Shown: positions 26,533 to 38,201 of the stretch, in pieces
Layout: each line of letters opens with the position of its first letter
How positions within the stretch are numbered: the first letter of the stretch is position 1
NCBI GenBank assembly: GCA_030272585.1
Contig: BSYQ01000010.1
Coordinates: 2,232,001-2,296,000, forward strand
Source: Bryopsis sp. KO-2023
Taxonomy: Eukaryota > Chlorophyta > Ulvophyceae > Bryopsidales > Bryopsidaceae
Reading direction: 5' to 3'
DNA length: 64,000 bases
Notes under the pieces: generated by a model
What the model was told of the DNA's origin: nothing
What the model saw: the letters and a program-made list of their open reading frames with translations, nothing else
Database searches by the model: none
Made by a program: the position numbers and the translations under genes

Positions 26533-27790
26533 GTTGCTTCAACACATCAATACTTTTCGTTGTATTGAAGCAAGAACGAAACTGGTTGGCTTTGAATCGC
26601 CACGTGGATTCGAGAAGTGGGCGCTCAACGGTTGCAAAAGCGGCTGTTTGGTGTGTAAGAGTCGATCCCACGCGGCTCCAGTATCGAACGTGTTGCGTGG
26701 AACCTTCGTGTCAAAGCGTTCAGCCGTTGACTAGCCACTGAGCAGGCTCCCTCGAAACATAACATAACATAACATAATTACACGCGAAGAAGCCACCCAG
26801 CTCCCTCGAAACACTGCAGGGGGAAGCGCTGCCACACAACCGACGCCGATCGTTTTCGACACCCTCTCCTCACCCAATGAAATGGTCACAAATATCCACA
26901 AAGGAATCTGTAAGTTTAGCAGTAGATTTGAAACAATGTGTAAGAGTCTGGGCTGGCACTTTGCCTGTTGGTGCGTGGCAGCACGGTGCAGTCAGCGATT
27001 CTTGGGAAAGCGTGGAAAGCACAGTCTGAAAAGCTGTTCTTCGACGTTTGTTCCACTTGCAAGTCGAAGAACATTCTGCTTTTTTCCCAATCCAATGCTC
27101 AACAAATTTAAGCCCAATTAAGTTAGAATGTGAAGAAACTAGAAAATCAATCTTACATGGTTGCGCCTCAATACCATAATGAGCAGCAAACCAAGCAAGC
27201 CACCAAGGCACTGCAGCCAATGATCGGCCAAATCGCCCAGCCTACTAGGTTTAGTAAGCTACAGTTCTCCACTCCATACTGTTGAGGAATTGAGGAAGAA
27301 GATTTATTGGAGTGCTACAGACAGCAGTGAAAATTTGACAAGGTGCCAAACACAACTTGGTACGATCAACGAAAGCCAAGCTTTTGAACCCAACTGTCAA
27401 GCTAATTGCCTTAGTGTGTGGCAACTCAACGTAACTTTAACTGTGGTCTTTCAATATCCATGGAGGTCATTGGAAAATCAAGATTAGTTCCAATCTTTCA
27501 CCACCGCGGTGTCGCAACCTGAGCCCCAGCCCTCCCACTGTGAACTCAATGCAAAGACAAGAAACAACTACCAGAACTAGACCATGGGCAAATGTATCGA
27601 AGATAATCCGATCATTGTGTGTTTCGACGGCTGGTTCTTGAAGCATCCTTTCTTCAACAAGATTCCACTTCACACGCACAATGCCAAAAACATGTCGAGA
27701 ATAATGATTGGGTGCGAACACCCCCCCCCCCATCCCCCACCGAATTTGCCATAAATATCTACAGGAGAAAAAAACCCGACCACAATCCCC
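26533..27790. other. Spacer between the phosphatase and FTase beta genes
   Basis: About 1.26 kb between two minus-strand genes. It contains (AACAT)n at about 26757-26776 and a C-run at 27720-27730. I see no supportable exon or RNA gene. It must include the phosphatase promoter. Confidence 0.5.
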
Positions 27791-29326
27791 TCAAACCATT
27801 TCCTGGTTGGAAAAGAACGCCTCCGCTTCCTTCAACCTCGTTTCGACGATGTTCAGCACAGGATCTGGTTTGACGAGGGTATTTTCTGGGGGGCCCAAAA
27901 CCTTGCCGGAGTAGTGCTGGGCGATGGACAGCCCGCTCAAACAGTAGCAAGTGTGATACAAATCCGGAGGCTTCCCTGGTTTATCCCTCAGCCCTCCCCC
28001 CCTGGCTTGACAGCTTTTCAGCAGCCAAAACTGAAGTGCCAAGGCGTCGTACAGCACACTTCCGTTGACTGACGGATCCTCTGGCTCAGCGTCAGGGATG
28101 CTGGAGACTAGGGGGTAGTGTGGGGGGGCATCCGCTATAGCATCCAACAGAACCCCAGAAACGCTGGCTTCAGTGGCGCCGATTTTCCTCTGGGAAGAAC
28201 CCAGAGCTTCATGGAACGTAGCCATTTTGTCAGACTTGCTTCCCTCCTCCAACTCATCCCCGTCAGCCCCCTCAGATTCCAAATCATCCATGTCCAACCC
28301 CAGTTCCATCGACAAAGCCTGGAGTTTCTTCTTCTCATGAACCCTGGCCTGCACCACCGGACCATCGCAGCCTAAGGGGGGTAGCTCTGGGACATCCGGC
28401 AAATCCTCATCAGTCAGACTCAAATTCTCGCAGGGCAGACCGGAGTTTTGTTTGGACAGGGTGCTGTGGATAATGGGGAAGGTTGCCCCTTGCCAGTAGG
28501 AGTAGCAACCATCCACCAACTTGTTGCACCTTCCTTTGAAGCCCCCCTCCATGGGGCCTTGCATGTTCACCAGCCAATGCAGTAATTTGGGCAAATCCAG
28601 GACATCCACCTTCCCCAAGAGCGCCAACGCCCCGACCCCGCAAAACGCGTACCCACCGTGGGCTTCGTTTCCGGGTTCTCCTCCCAATCCCCCCTCGTGC
28701 GACTGGCATCGTTTTATGAACGCGACCATCCCGCAGCGCTCGGCAATCTCGGCCTTATCCAGCCCCAGCAAGTGAGCGGTGGCCATCGCGGTGTAACAAC
28801 CTCGCACGTCGACTTCACCGCCATCGTGTACCGTCAGGCCACCCCCTTTGCTGGGGTCAACGCACATTCTTTTCAGGAATTCGAACATATCCTTCCTTCG
28901 AACGATTCCTAGCGCGTCAGATCCTCCGAGAGTCACCAAGGAGGCGACCGCCGCGTACGTCGACGCGAGATGGGGTAGCTGATGGGGACCACCTCCGAAA
29001 CCACCCGTCGGATGCTGGCATCGGTCCAGAAACTCGATTATGGCTGTCCTCGACGGCTTCGGTGGCAAAGGAGCGTCGAGCAGCGCTAACGAGTGGACTA
29101 TCCAAAAGACAAGCCATGTTCGGCTGGCGTCCAAAGAAAGGTAACCCGACGGGAGGGGACCTAGATTCTTGCTAAGGTAGCGAACGTGGACGTCTCGTAG
29201 CAAAGTCAAGGCGCGCCGCTTCTCCTCGCTGGTGAATGACGGAAACTCGCTGTACGACCTCCGGATCTTAGCTTCTAGGTCGGCTTGGTCGCTGGCGGTT
29301 TTCCCGCACAAGCCGTCGTCCAACAT
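27791..29326 (-). CDS. FNTB: Protein farnesyltransferase beta subunit
   Basis: Intronless, 511 residues from the ATG at 29326 (MLDDGLCGKTASDQADLEAK); the frame stays open upstream without another ATG. Prenyltransferase alpha-alpha barrel repeats are plain: GGFGGGPHQLPHLASTYAAV, RCQSHEGGLGGEPGNEAHGG, NMQGPMEGGFKGRCNKLVDG. The zinc ligands of the family are present: Asp and Cys in LVDGCYSYWQG and His in PDLYHTCYCLSGLSIAQH. With the alpha subunit the enzyme attaches farnesyl to CaaX proteins in the cytosol. An acidic insert of roughly 100 residues (QARVHEKKKLQAL to about SIPDAEPEDPSVNG) lies between the two zinc motifs and makes it longer than human FNTB (437). Confidence 0.95.
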   Translation of the reverse strand: MLDDGLCGKTASDQADLEAKIRRSYSEFPSFTSEEKRRALTLLRDVHVRYLSKNLGPLPSGYLSLDASRTWLVFWIVHSLALLDAPLPPKPSRTAIIEFLDRCQHPTGGFGGGPHQLPHLASTYAAVASLVTLGGSDALGIVRRKDMFEFLKRMCVDPSKGGGLTVHDGGEVDVRGCYTAMATAHLLGLDKAEIAERCGMVAFIKRCQSHEGGLGGEPGNEAHGGYAFCGVGALALLGKVDVLDLPKLLHWLVNMQGPMEGGFKGRCNKLVDGCYSYWQGATFPIIHSTLSKQNSGLPCENLSLTDEDLPDVPELPPLGCDGPVVQARVHEKKKLQALSMELGLDMDDLESEGADGDELEEGSKSDKMATFHEALGSSQRKIGATEASVSGVLLDAIADAPPHYPLVSSIPDAEPEDPSVNGSVLYDALALQFWLLKSCQARGGGLRDKPGKPPDLYHTCYCLSGLSIAQHYSGKVLGPPENTLVKPDPVLNIVETRLKEAEAFFSNQEMV

Positions 29327-29531
29327 GTTTTTTTTTTCGACCGAAGCTAGGTGATATCTTGCGCCAAAACGGTCCAAAACCGGCGAAAACGCGTTAGTAA
29401 GTGTGACCAGCAAAAAGAGTGAGATTCTCCCAAGAGCGTTTTTTTGGGAGGCAGAAATTTGCTCGTGTCCATCGAAAAGCCAAAAACGCTTTGTTCATCA
29501 ACGTAGCTCCCAGCGCAGACCTCCCAGTGGA
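29327..29531. promoter_or_regulatory. Short bidirectional promoter region
   Basis: Only 205 bp separate the start codons of the divergent FTase beta gene (-) and the PA14/Kunitz gene (+). Both promoters and 5' UTRs must overlap here; no specific motif is claimed. Confidence 0.5.
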
Positions 29532-31238
29532 ATGACCAGCCAACTGTTGTGTTGGCGCCGTGGCGCCGTGCTCTTCTGTCTCCTCTCGTGTTGGGATCAA
29601 GCCTGGGGAACGAAAACGATCGACGTGCAGCCACAGGATCAAGAGTGCTCCTCAAAAGTTATATCCGTGAGCCTCTGGTCCCTCAAAGACATCACTTCGA
29701 ACATCGAGCAGTTTCCAACAGCCGTCCTGGAGAAGCCACCAGATGCCACGGGCGCCCTCGACGAGTTTTTCGTCCAGGCGCTCCCAGGCGTCGACGACTA
29801 TTGGCCTTTCCTTGGAAACTCAACTGGGCCGAGTTTCGATTCATACTTTGCGGCCAAGTTTGAGACGAGGATCTGCCTGCCAACAACTGGAGCGTTGAAG
29901 TTTGTGGTCCACTCCGATGACGGTTCGATACTGTTCCTGGATGACGATGCGATAGTCTCCATGGACCAACCACAATCCATCGCTTCCAAACCGAGCGAGG
30001 TGTTGAACGTTAGTGCGGGCTGCCACGACCTGCGGCTACACATGTTTCAGAACGATGGAGCGTCCCTGGCGAAGGTGGAGATGGGGGACGTCAACGAAGC
30101 TGGCGACGTTTCGAACAACGCAGTCCTAACCGCGGCCCGACTATCCCCTCCAGGGTGCACAGAAACAGATCCATCCGCAAATGATGACCAAGGTAAGACA
30201 ACCCGAGTTGGTCTTTTTCCACGCCGAGTTGAAAAAAGCACCCTGCGCAGATTTCCATCTTTGTGCCCACACATAAACTCAACAAAAACAAGTTGGGCAG
30301 GCGGGCCTTGGTGGTTTTCAAAGCGTTCTTAGCTGGTTGGGAAAAGGCCATGGAGGACCATACATATGCGCGAAGACCTGGTGGAAGCAGCGGCAACACA
30401 ACAAACGGCGTGTGTTTCACGGGGTGCTTCGACTAATATCGGGAATCCAGTGTGGATGCAGTGGATGAGTGTGCGACCCCCGCGTCTTCTGCCCCTTGCA
30501 ACGATGAAGCCTCGAGCTGGTTCTTCAATCTGAAGTCGGGCATGTGCGAGTTGGGGTCCTGCGAAAGCGAAGATGGAAACCATTTTCCCACAAGGGAAGA
30601 GTGCCGGGAGAAGTGCGTGGGCATTGGTAAGCTGCCACGATTGTTTTCTGGAATTTCAACACGTCGAAATGAATTTTTGATACGGATATGCTATATGGGT
30701 AAACTGTTTTTTCTTGATGAAGATTGGTTGATGTTTGTTGTTTTTTTTGGTTGGCTTCAGTCAACCAGGATTGGGCTTCTAATTTCGAGGGGCTTTTTGA
30801 ATGCCACATGCCCAACACAGACGCAATCGTGAATCACACGTGCCACTGCAAACCGGGCTTTTCTGGAGGCGGCTGTGAATTGCAGAGTTCCCCATCCACA
30901 GGTGTGCACTTACAACTACATGACCCCGACTTCTTTTCTAAACCATAATCAAAGAAATTATTGAAAAAAAGTTAATTCTCTACCGACTTCTTTTCTAAAC
31001 CATAATCGAAGAAATTATTGAAAAAAAGTTAATTCTCTACCGTAGTGACCCGGGGGGGGTGCCCTGCTAATCAGCCATTCACGAAATGCAGAGTTTTGAA
31101 AGAAAAACCACAGGGTTTCCATCTGGAATTTTTCTGAGTGAATGGGATGTCACTTTTCCAGGCAATACGTGGGGAACATCGGTTGCCATTGCTGCAGCCA
31201 CATTCTACATTGCCCTTTCCACAGGATTCCTTCTCTAG
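29532..31238 (+). CDS. Secreted PA14-like / Kunitz / EGF-like protein with C-terminal membrane segment
   Basis: Four exons, one per module: 29532-30192, 30462-30626, 30761-30901, 31162-31238; all introns are phase 1; 1,044 nt, 347 residues. Exon 1 has a signal peptide (LLCWRRGAVLFCLLSCWDQAWG) and a PA14-like beta domain (FETRICLPTTGALKFVVHSD, DDGSILFLDDDAIVSMD, SAGCHDLRLHMFQNDG). Exon 2 is a Kunitz-type domain: six Cys with WFFNLKSGMCELGSC and NHFPTREECREKC. Exon 3 is EGF-like (CHCKPGFSGGGCEL). Exon 4 gives a hydrophobic end (SVAIAAATFYIALSTGFLL), a membrane or GPI signal. It is likely a cell-surface binding protein; ligand unknown. Same-phase modular exons are typical of exon-shuffled extracellular proteins. 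Confidence 0.8.
30926..31039. repeat. 57-bp tandem duplication in intron 3 of the PA14/Kunitz gene
   Basis: Two adjacent 57-bp copies (30926-30982 and 30983-31039), each starting CCGACTTCTTTTC, differ at one clear position (AATCAAAG/AATCGAAG). The near identity indicates a recent local duplication. Confidence 0.85.
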
Positions 31239-34200
31239 ATTTTGGAAAAGCTGAAAAATAGGAGAACCCTTTAGTCATAGACTTACACCCCAAAATTCTC
31301 CAGGGCTTCACATTCCTTTTTCTTTCTTTCTTTCTAACTATTTTTTTTTAATACATCTCCAGCAGAAGTTTTTTCTTTCTTTCTATTTTTTTCTATTTTC
31401 TTGATGATTGCAACTTCTTAGGGTTGAGAGTGTGTCCATCACCGACACAGCATTTGCATGCATTATCTATATTTTTTTCACAAACAAACAAGCAAAATCA
31501 AGATTTTTTTTTAATTCTTCTTCTTCTTTACCTTTTAATTCTTTTTTCTTTTGTTCAGTTGCATCCGTACGAAAACAACAGCCCTACGAGTAAGCATCTT
31601 CTTATCAAATATGAATAATTTTTTCTTCTTTTCAGTAACGTTTTTTTCTTTTTTTTTCTGTCAAGTAACCAACAATGCCACCAACAGCTACGAGTCGAGA
31701 GTTCAATGTAGCAAAAATATTCTTCCCCCCACCCCCTTTCCCCCCAAAAAAACCCAAAAATTTCCCAAAATAAAAAGCATCACCACGTTTGCCCTGATCC
31801 AAAGCCACCCACCCACCCACCCACCCACCCACCTTTTTTTTCCAAACCCTCCCCAGGCAAAAAGAAAAAAAGAAAAAAAAAAACTCTGACTCTGTTATTG
31901 AAGTTCTCTTTCTTGCTTTCCGACCAAATGATGTTTCACCCCCCTTCCCAAGCGCTTAATTTTTTTTTAAATATATTTCGGAATTTACCACCTTGCCTCA
32001 GTCAATTTCCTTTTTCCTTATCTTTTTTTTTTCTCCTTAAACCTTTTTTTTTCTTGTCTGCACTTTCACACCAACTCTTTTGGAAAAAACAAGAAAAAAC
32101 GAAAAAAACAGCTGATTTGAAATTTTTAAAAAAAGGGGGGAAAAAAAACAGAGAAGAACAAAGAAAACATAACCAAGTGCCACCGATGCAAAGGTGTAAA
32201 ATTACTAATAAGACAGCTCTTTTCCCCCCACCCACCCCCCTTTCCCCCCAAAATATCTCCTAAAAAGAAATTATCCGCACCGTAATAAACTAAAAAAAAC
32301 CGTGCGAAAAAAAAAGCACATAACCAAAACCAAAAAAAAAACCAAAAACACCGAGAGCTGAAAATCAAGCCACACTTCTTCTCTCCTGTTTCCTTTTTTT
32401 TTCCTTTTCTTTCTCAAGGCTTTTTTTTTTTTTTTAATGCTCGAACAGAGGAACAAAACCCTTGTTTCCATTTTTCTCTTCACGTTTTTTTGTTTTTTTT
32501 CCAATCTGTGAGGGTTTTTTTTTTTTTGTTCTGTAGGTCACTCTCTAAATATTCACAGTTCAGGCAACAAAAACTTTAATATTCAGGGCCAGAGGTCATA
32601 TAATTTTTTTTTAAAAGAAGATATCGGTTATGCATATGATCACCATTGCCTGTTTAGTTTTTTCGTCGTGTTTTTTTTATCACTCTATCAACGTACTGGA
32701 AAAAAAATCAAGAAAAAAAAACAAAAAAACAGAAAGAGAATATCTATGAACTGTAGGAACAAGAAAAAAAAAAGTCCAAATTTTTTTTTTAGAGTTTTTT
32801 TTTCTTTTATATCTGATCAGATTATGACCGAAGTTTTTTTTTTCTTTTTTTTTTTCGCATTCCACACAGAATCACCATTGTTCGAGAAATCAAATCGATG
32901 CAAAACTCTATTTTGTTTTTTTTTTCTTTTCCTTTTTATGTATGTATGTATTTTTTTCAGGAAAAGAAAAGCAAACAACGATGCTTTCTTCTATTAAAAA
33001 AAAGAAAAGACAGCAGAAAAGGAGTTCATCGAAGGAAAAAAAAACAAAAAAAAACAGGATGAAGCACCCGACTAAAAATAAAAGGACCCCGCAAGCTCTC
33101 CATTTTTTTCCACCACCCCCTCGAAATATATACAAATCTTTTTAGGGGTTGGAACGAAAAAAAACAGGAAAAAAAAACTTGACAAACCACCAGAACACAC
33201 CATGATGTGACGATATTTTTTTTTTCGACAACCTCTACGAAAGGTACTACAAAGGGGAATTAAAAAAAAAAAAAAGCAAAAGAAATTGCAAATGCAAACA
33301 AACATGTAAAATGAGGATTTTGTTAGATCAATTTTTTTTTTTATGGGCAGATTTATCGTTCAAATCCCAGCTGCCACACGAATGCCTTTCGTGCCGCCCT
33401 TGTTCTTTTTTTTTTTTTTTCTTTTTCCATCTTTCACTGCAATTGTTCTTTTCTTGTTGAAAAGAGGACGCCAGATTTTTATTTTTTTTTCTCCGCTTTG
33501 TTTTTTTTGCTTTTTTTTTCCTTCCTTTCTTTAAAATGTCCCTGGCCCATTTTTTTTTTTTCTGAGTTTTTTTTTTTCTTGGATTTTTTTTTTTCCTTGG
33601 ACTTGTATTTTTTTTGCTTCTGGTTTTTTTTTTTCTTATCACCTTTTTTTCTTTCGGTGATTTTTTTCTTTTTTTTTTTCACTGAAAATTGAACCCAGCC
33701 TTTTTGTTCTTTGCTCTTTTTTTTTATGTTCCTTTTTTTTTTTCCTTCGGAAGGTGTTATTTCTTTCTTTCTTTTTCTTTTTTTAACATTGCATTTCCAC
33801 ACACACCCATGAAAACGAGCCGCAAAAACTCCACCCGCACCCCCAAAAAAAACAAAAGCAAAAATCTGTGCATCCCAACAAGAAGCGACCATTTATACAT
33901 CCATATATATTTTTTCCCTCTTTTTTGAAAGGTAAGGGGACTAAAAAAAAAGACATTTCACAAACCAAACAAAAAACACACACATCGAAGAACCAGCCCC
34001 AAACCATGTGACCCGAGAAAACTTGTGAATTTTAATGCAAGAAAATATACACACAAATTTTTGTAATATATACATATATATGCATAAAATATACGTGCAT
34101 ACACAAGAATATATGCACACATATAGATATATATATATATATCTTTTTTAAATTCTTTTTTTTTTTTTTCTGTGCCAACCAAATATGTGTATATCTGTTG

Positions 34201-34925
34201 AAGATCACGATGCATGGAGCAAAATTCCAAAAAGAAAAAAAAAAAGCAAGATGCATGCTACTCATTTCATCCCTCCCTTTTTCCTTTTCTTTTTTTTTTC
34301 TGTCTTTTTTTTTTTTGAACTTGCAATCATCGCTCGTAGTTTTTTTGTTTTTTTTTTCTTTGTCTATTTTTCAGTACTTTTTTTTTCCCCTTAAACCTAA
34401 GAAATTCTCGGAATTCAGGAGAAAAAAAACCAAAACAACGAGAAACACAATACGGATGATCACTAATCCCATCCCTTTCCCTTCATCTTTTTTTTTTTTC
34501 CTTTTTTTTAATTTTCTCGACCCCACCCTCGACGTGAGTTTTCAGAAAAGGGATGAAGTGGGGTCCGAAAAAAGCAAACCCCTTCCCCCCCCTCAATAAA
34601 AAAATACCACAGGGAAAACTAAAAAAAAAAAAAAAAGATATCCACCATCAACATTCACAAAAACAAAAACCCAAATCCAAGATTTTGTTTGTTTGTTTTC
34701 TTGGCTTTTTCTTTTTTTTTCTCCTCTCTCTCTCTCACACTTTTTTTTCCTTCTTCCCTCACACTTTTTTTTTCCTTTCGACATATCACAACGGAACCTT
34801 TTTTTTTTCCTGCATATAGTTCACACAAACACACGAACAATATATAGATTCTTTTTTTCCCAATTCTTTTTTTCCCCTGCTTTTATGCAGGAAAAAAACA
34901 CACTCACACACAATCGCACACACAT
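31239..34925. other. 3.7-kb homopolymer-rich convergent spacer
   Basis: The interval lies between the ends of the PA14/Kunitz gene (+) and the F-box-like gene (-). It is packed with runs of 7-16 T or A, plus (CACC)n at about 31809-31832, T-rich stretches at 33400-33700 and (TA)n near 34075-34141. The translated frames are Phe/Lys-rich and have no family signature. I see no gene, RNA or coding remnant. Confidence 0.6.
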
Positions 34926-36164
34926 TCATGGGGGCTCAGTGCCATCTGGGGTGTATAACAAAAAGTAAATCACGGAAAACGAAGAGAACACGAGCGACCC
35001 TATCGCATTGGTTTTCCAATAGCCCGGCCGAAACTCAGACCCGCAATGCTTCATAGTCATCCAAGTGGCAAAAGTAAATGCGATGCAAACCCACATATAC
35101 ACGACCTGCATCCCCGTGATAAAAAACAAGACGCCCCCCAGCAATCCGATCGCCCACTGGAACACTATCAGCAAATTGAACAGCACGGACAAGCTCCGCA
35201 AGAAAAAGGCATAACTCACGAAGAAATACCCCCCGCAGACGGCGGCGATGCACTCCACGATCACCCCATAGCCCGCCAGCTGCCCCAGCATCACTTGGGT
35301 GGATGCCAGCTCAGCGGTGGCCAATCGAACGAGCGAAAAACATATCACGAACGTCGCAAACGCGAAGCAAACCACGGAGGGGAAGTAGGGGAACACCTCC
35401 GGCCATTCGCACAACACTTTCAACGGCGAAGGCGACCCGTCTTCCCGCACCCAACGCGAAGTCAGTCTGGATCGAGGCCACCGGCGGCCTCGATCTTCTT
35501 TCACCAGTTGGGCCCGGATTTCCTGGTATATCCTCTGATTCTGGCGGACCGATCGGGACACCGACGGATCGTCACGCAGCAGCACCTGGGATGCTTGGTA
35601 ACACGTCCTACAGGTCGCAGCCAGATTCACCACCGACACCACGCTTGCCACCGACACCGTTTGCAACACCACCACCAGCAATTCCATGGGCAGCTCATCC
35701 AGCCGTCTCCTCGGCGGCTTGCTCCGGTGCTTCACCCCCGGCTCAGGCTCCGCCCCGAATGTCAGAATCGCATTGGACTCTCGGCAATCAGGTGCCTGAT
35801 TCACGAAATCCCGACTGGAGGACGGCTGAGGGAACACCCCTCTGGACGATTGCCCCATGAATTGAAATCCGGGGGGGAAAGCTGTGGCTCCTTGCCAGCC
35901 AGGTGGGGGAGCCCACATCTGCGTCGAATCACCATGGTCTGGAGGTAGAGTTGCATACAAGCTGGACGCAGAATCCATGTCGATCGACACAGCATCATTG
36001 GGTCGATTCCAGAGGAGAGCGCTGTCCCCTCGGAACAAATTCCTTGCATCGCAGCGGTGGGGCTGGGTGGATTCGCCCGGATGGGGCTTTTCCATCACCA
36101 GGGGCTCCGGCTGCAGCGGGGCCAATATCGGCAATTCTTTTGCCTTGGGCGGGGTGGCTTGCAT
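34926..36164 (-). CDS. F-box-like multi-pass membrane protein
   Basis: An intronless frame of 412 residues. The first about 150 residues are Pro-rich and disordered. A segment at about 155-195 reads DELPMELLVVVLQTVSVASV then VNLAATCRTCYQASQVLL, with the LP-x-E-L-L and later L-x-x-C/W layout of an F-box. After a basic stretch (KEDRGRRWPRSRLTSRW) come five or six hydrophobic helices, among them VVCFAFATFVICFSLVRLA, VIVECIAAVCGGYFFVSYAF, IGLLGGVLFFITGMQVVYMW and AIGSLVFSSFSVIYFLLY. F-box proteins bind Skp1 in SCF ubiquitin ligases; that role is only a suggestion here, since the F-box match is weak. The membrane part is not recognised. Confidence 0.65.
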   Translation of the reverse strand: MQATPPKAKELPILAPLQPEPLVMEKPHPGESTQPHRCDARNLFRGDSALLWNRPNDAVSIDMDSASSLYATLPPDHGDSTQMWAPPPGWQGATAFPPGFQFMGQSSRGVFPQPSSSRDFVNQAPDCRESNAILTFGAEPEPGVKHRSKPPRRRLDELPMELLVVVLQTVSVASVVSVVNLAATCRTCYQASQVLLRDDPSVSRSVRQNQRIYQEIRAQLVKEDRGRRWPRSRLTSRWVREDGSPSPLKVLCEWPEVFPYFPSVVCFAFATFVICFSLVRLATAELASTQVMLGQLAGYGVIVECIAAVCGGYFFVSYAFFLRSLSVLFNLLIVFQWAIGLLGGVLFFITGMQVVYMWVCIAFTFATWMTMKHCGSEFRPGYWKTNAIGSLVFSSFSVIYFLLYTPDGTEPP

Positions 36165-36689
36165 GGCTTTCTTTTTTTTTTCTTTCTTTTTTTCTCCTTT
36201 TAAAAAAAGAAAAGATGGATGCCTAATGTATCCTTCGGAACGAGGAAAGCAATAAGTTTTTGCTCACTTGATCAGGTTTTTCGTTTTGTTTGGTCTATCT
36301 GCAACACAGAAAAATCGAACGGTTGGTTGTAACACATCATATATTTAACCTTTGTTTATGCCAGGTCGGGTAAAAAAAAAAAGAGAAAAAAAAATGAAAG
36401 GTTTGGCCAACACATCCCCAATGATTGGCTTTGCTGTGCTGAATTGTCGATGGATTTGATACAATATCACCAATTCAATGAGATTTTTTTTTTTTTTCTC
36501 AAGCCAAGCATAGCTTAGTCATACGCTCACGTGAACCACACACACACTCGCTAGACGCTTTTTTCTGGAGTTGGTGTCGTCGAGACCTTGCCCTCATCGT
36601 TCCAACCCCCCCCTTCCTCCCCCCCATCCCAAACGAAAACAGTAAGAGATAAGGGGACGGAATCTCATTTGATGTTCTCAATCCAAAGT

Positions 36690-38057
36690 GAAGAAAGTGT
36701 TACGCGCAAGTCGTGGGCACCCTCTCCGACACCATCCAATGAAAAGACATCCCCTGCGCAGGGCAGCGTTGTGGCCGTATCTTTGGGCCGCATCTCGTGA
36801 ACGTACCTTTTCCTCAGTCCCTTCTCTTTTAAGCCAGCCACCTCCACGCCGAGAGGCCCAGCACCTGAACGCCCTCCCCCATGTAGATCTACAGCCAACG
36901 ACTGCATCAGGCCAACCTCTTGTGCTACTGGGCAGAAAACCTCTTGGCACGTGCCAACGTAACGATGGGACGTTACGAACGCATCACGATGGGACGTTAC
37001 GATGTTGTTGTGATGATGTGACGAGTTCTACGGTTGAGGGTTGGGGTGTGAAACAGAACGGCAGAAGTACAAAACGCAAGAAACAAAACCCACGGAAAAC
37101 CTCACGCTTCACACCCCGTTCACGAGGTAAGAGCGCGCGCGCTCCACCACAAGCTCGACTCCGGTTTCAACCGCAAGCGCTAACGCTCGATCCACAGCCA
37201 CTAACCCACCTGTCAGGGAGACGCGTTGTTTTCCTTGTCTTCTATAGATCGAGAAGCTGAAGGAATCGGGAGTGTTTGGACGCCGTGCGTGTGTGATATT
37301 GAAAAGCAAACGGGTGCAAAAAGAGTCGAAAGAGGGGGTTTCGTCGTAGGATGGATTCATAGTTCTGATGCAGGGCTGTACGAGGTCTCACCAACTACTC
37401 GTTTTTTAAGGCTCGAAAATTTAAATCGAATGGTTGTCTTGAAGTGGTGTCTTTTTGCATCACGTCGTACAAGGCCAAGCTTGCTGTAGTACAAGGTGTA
37501 ACGGAGGTGGAGATAAATTTCCCAGAGTATTTGCACCCTGCAAGAAGCGTGGAAAATCGAACCCCCTGAAACTTCCCCTTTAAGTGGGCCCACAGCAATC
37601 TGATTTATTGTGAATTCATTGTGATTGACACAATAAGAATATTTGGTTTACATCAGAACAGTCAGGTGGACCCATGTGACAGCTGTCCATCATTCGTGAT
37701 AAAAAATCGACCGCTTCGGGAAAGACCTCCCCAATTAAGGCCATCCACAACAAGATGATTCGTGCATGCAGGAGAATTGCTGCTGTTTTCCCAACAGTGC
37801 TTTTTGGAAGCTGCTTTACCCTCACTAGGAGTTCATTTAACTTGGTGGATCAAACCAGAGTGTCCACATGTCTTCTGGACTTGTTTTTGTGGTGTTTTCA
37901 TTTCACCACTGTATTTTGGGACGCGGAGAGGAAAATGAAACCTTGTGTGTCTTTTCTGGTTTTTGTTTTTAGATTCGTGAGGATATTGGTCAACAAGTTG
38001 CTGGAGAAACTGGAAGATGGAAATTTGTATTCCATCAAATCCCAGAGGGCAAATGAG
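36690..38057 (+). CDS. Possible multi-exon gene of unknown function (weak)
   Basis: A good donor at 37127 (CGAG|GTAAGAG) and a strong acceptor before 37250 join two open segments in phase: a basic one ending NPRKTSRFTPRSR and one reading DREAEGIGSVWTPCVCDIEK then GGFVVGWIHSSDAGLYEV. A further acceptor before 37971 opens a short end reading IREDIGQQVAGETGRWKFVF and HQIPEGK then stop; another frame there (LEKLEDGNLYSIKSQRANEA) is also open. The middle exons could not be fixed. On the minus strand 36665-36907 an 80-residue frame (starting MQSLAVDLHGGGRSGAGPLG) competes. No family recognised; the strand is not settled. Confidence 0.28.
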
Positions 38058-38201
38058 GCAGACCCTGTAGTCAACAATGATCAACCGAGGTTTTGCCCAA
38101 ACTTAACGTGGATGCTAGTGAATATGCAGAACATGAGGGCAGCAGCCAAGGAAGCGATTCAATCTAGGTCCCAAAGCGTTGCCCCAACTCAAATTGCTTA
38201 A

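Noticed and set aside
31239-34925. Many Phe- or Lys-rich open frames
   Set aside because: They are translations of T and A runs without any domain signature.
36665-36907. Minus-strand 80-residue frame starting MQSLAVDLHGGG
   Set aside because: It competes with the plus-strand exon model and no flanking exons or family could be established.
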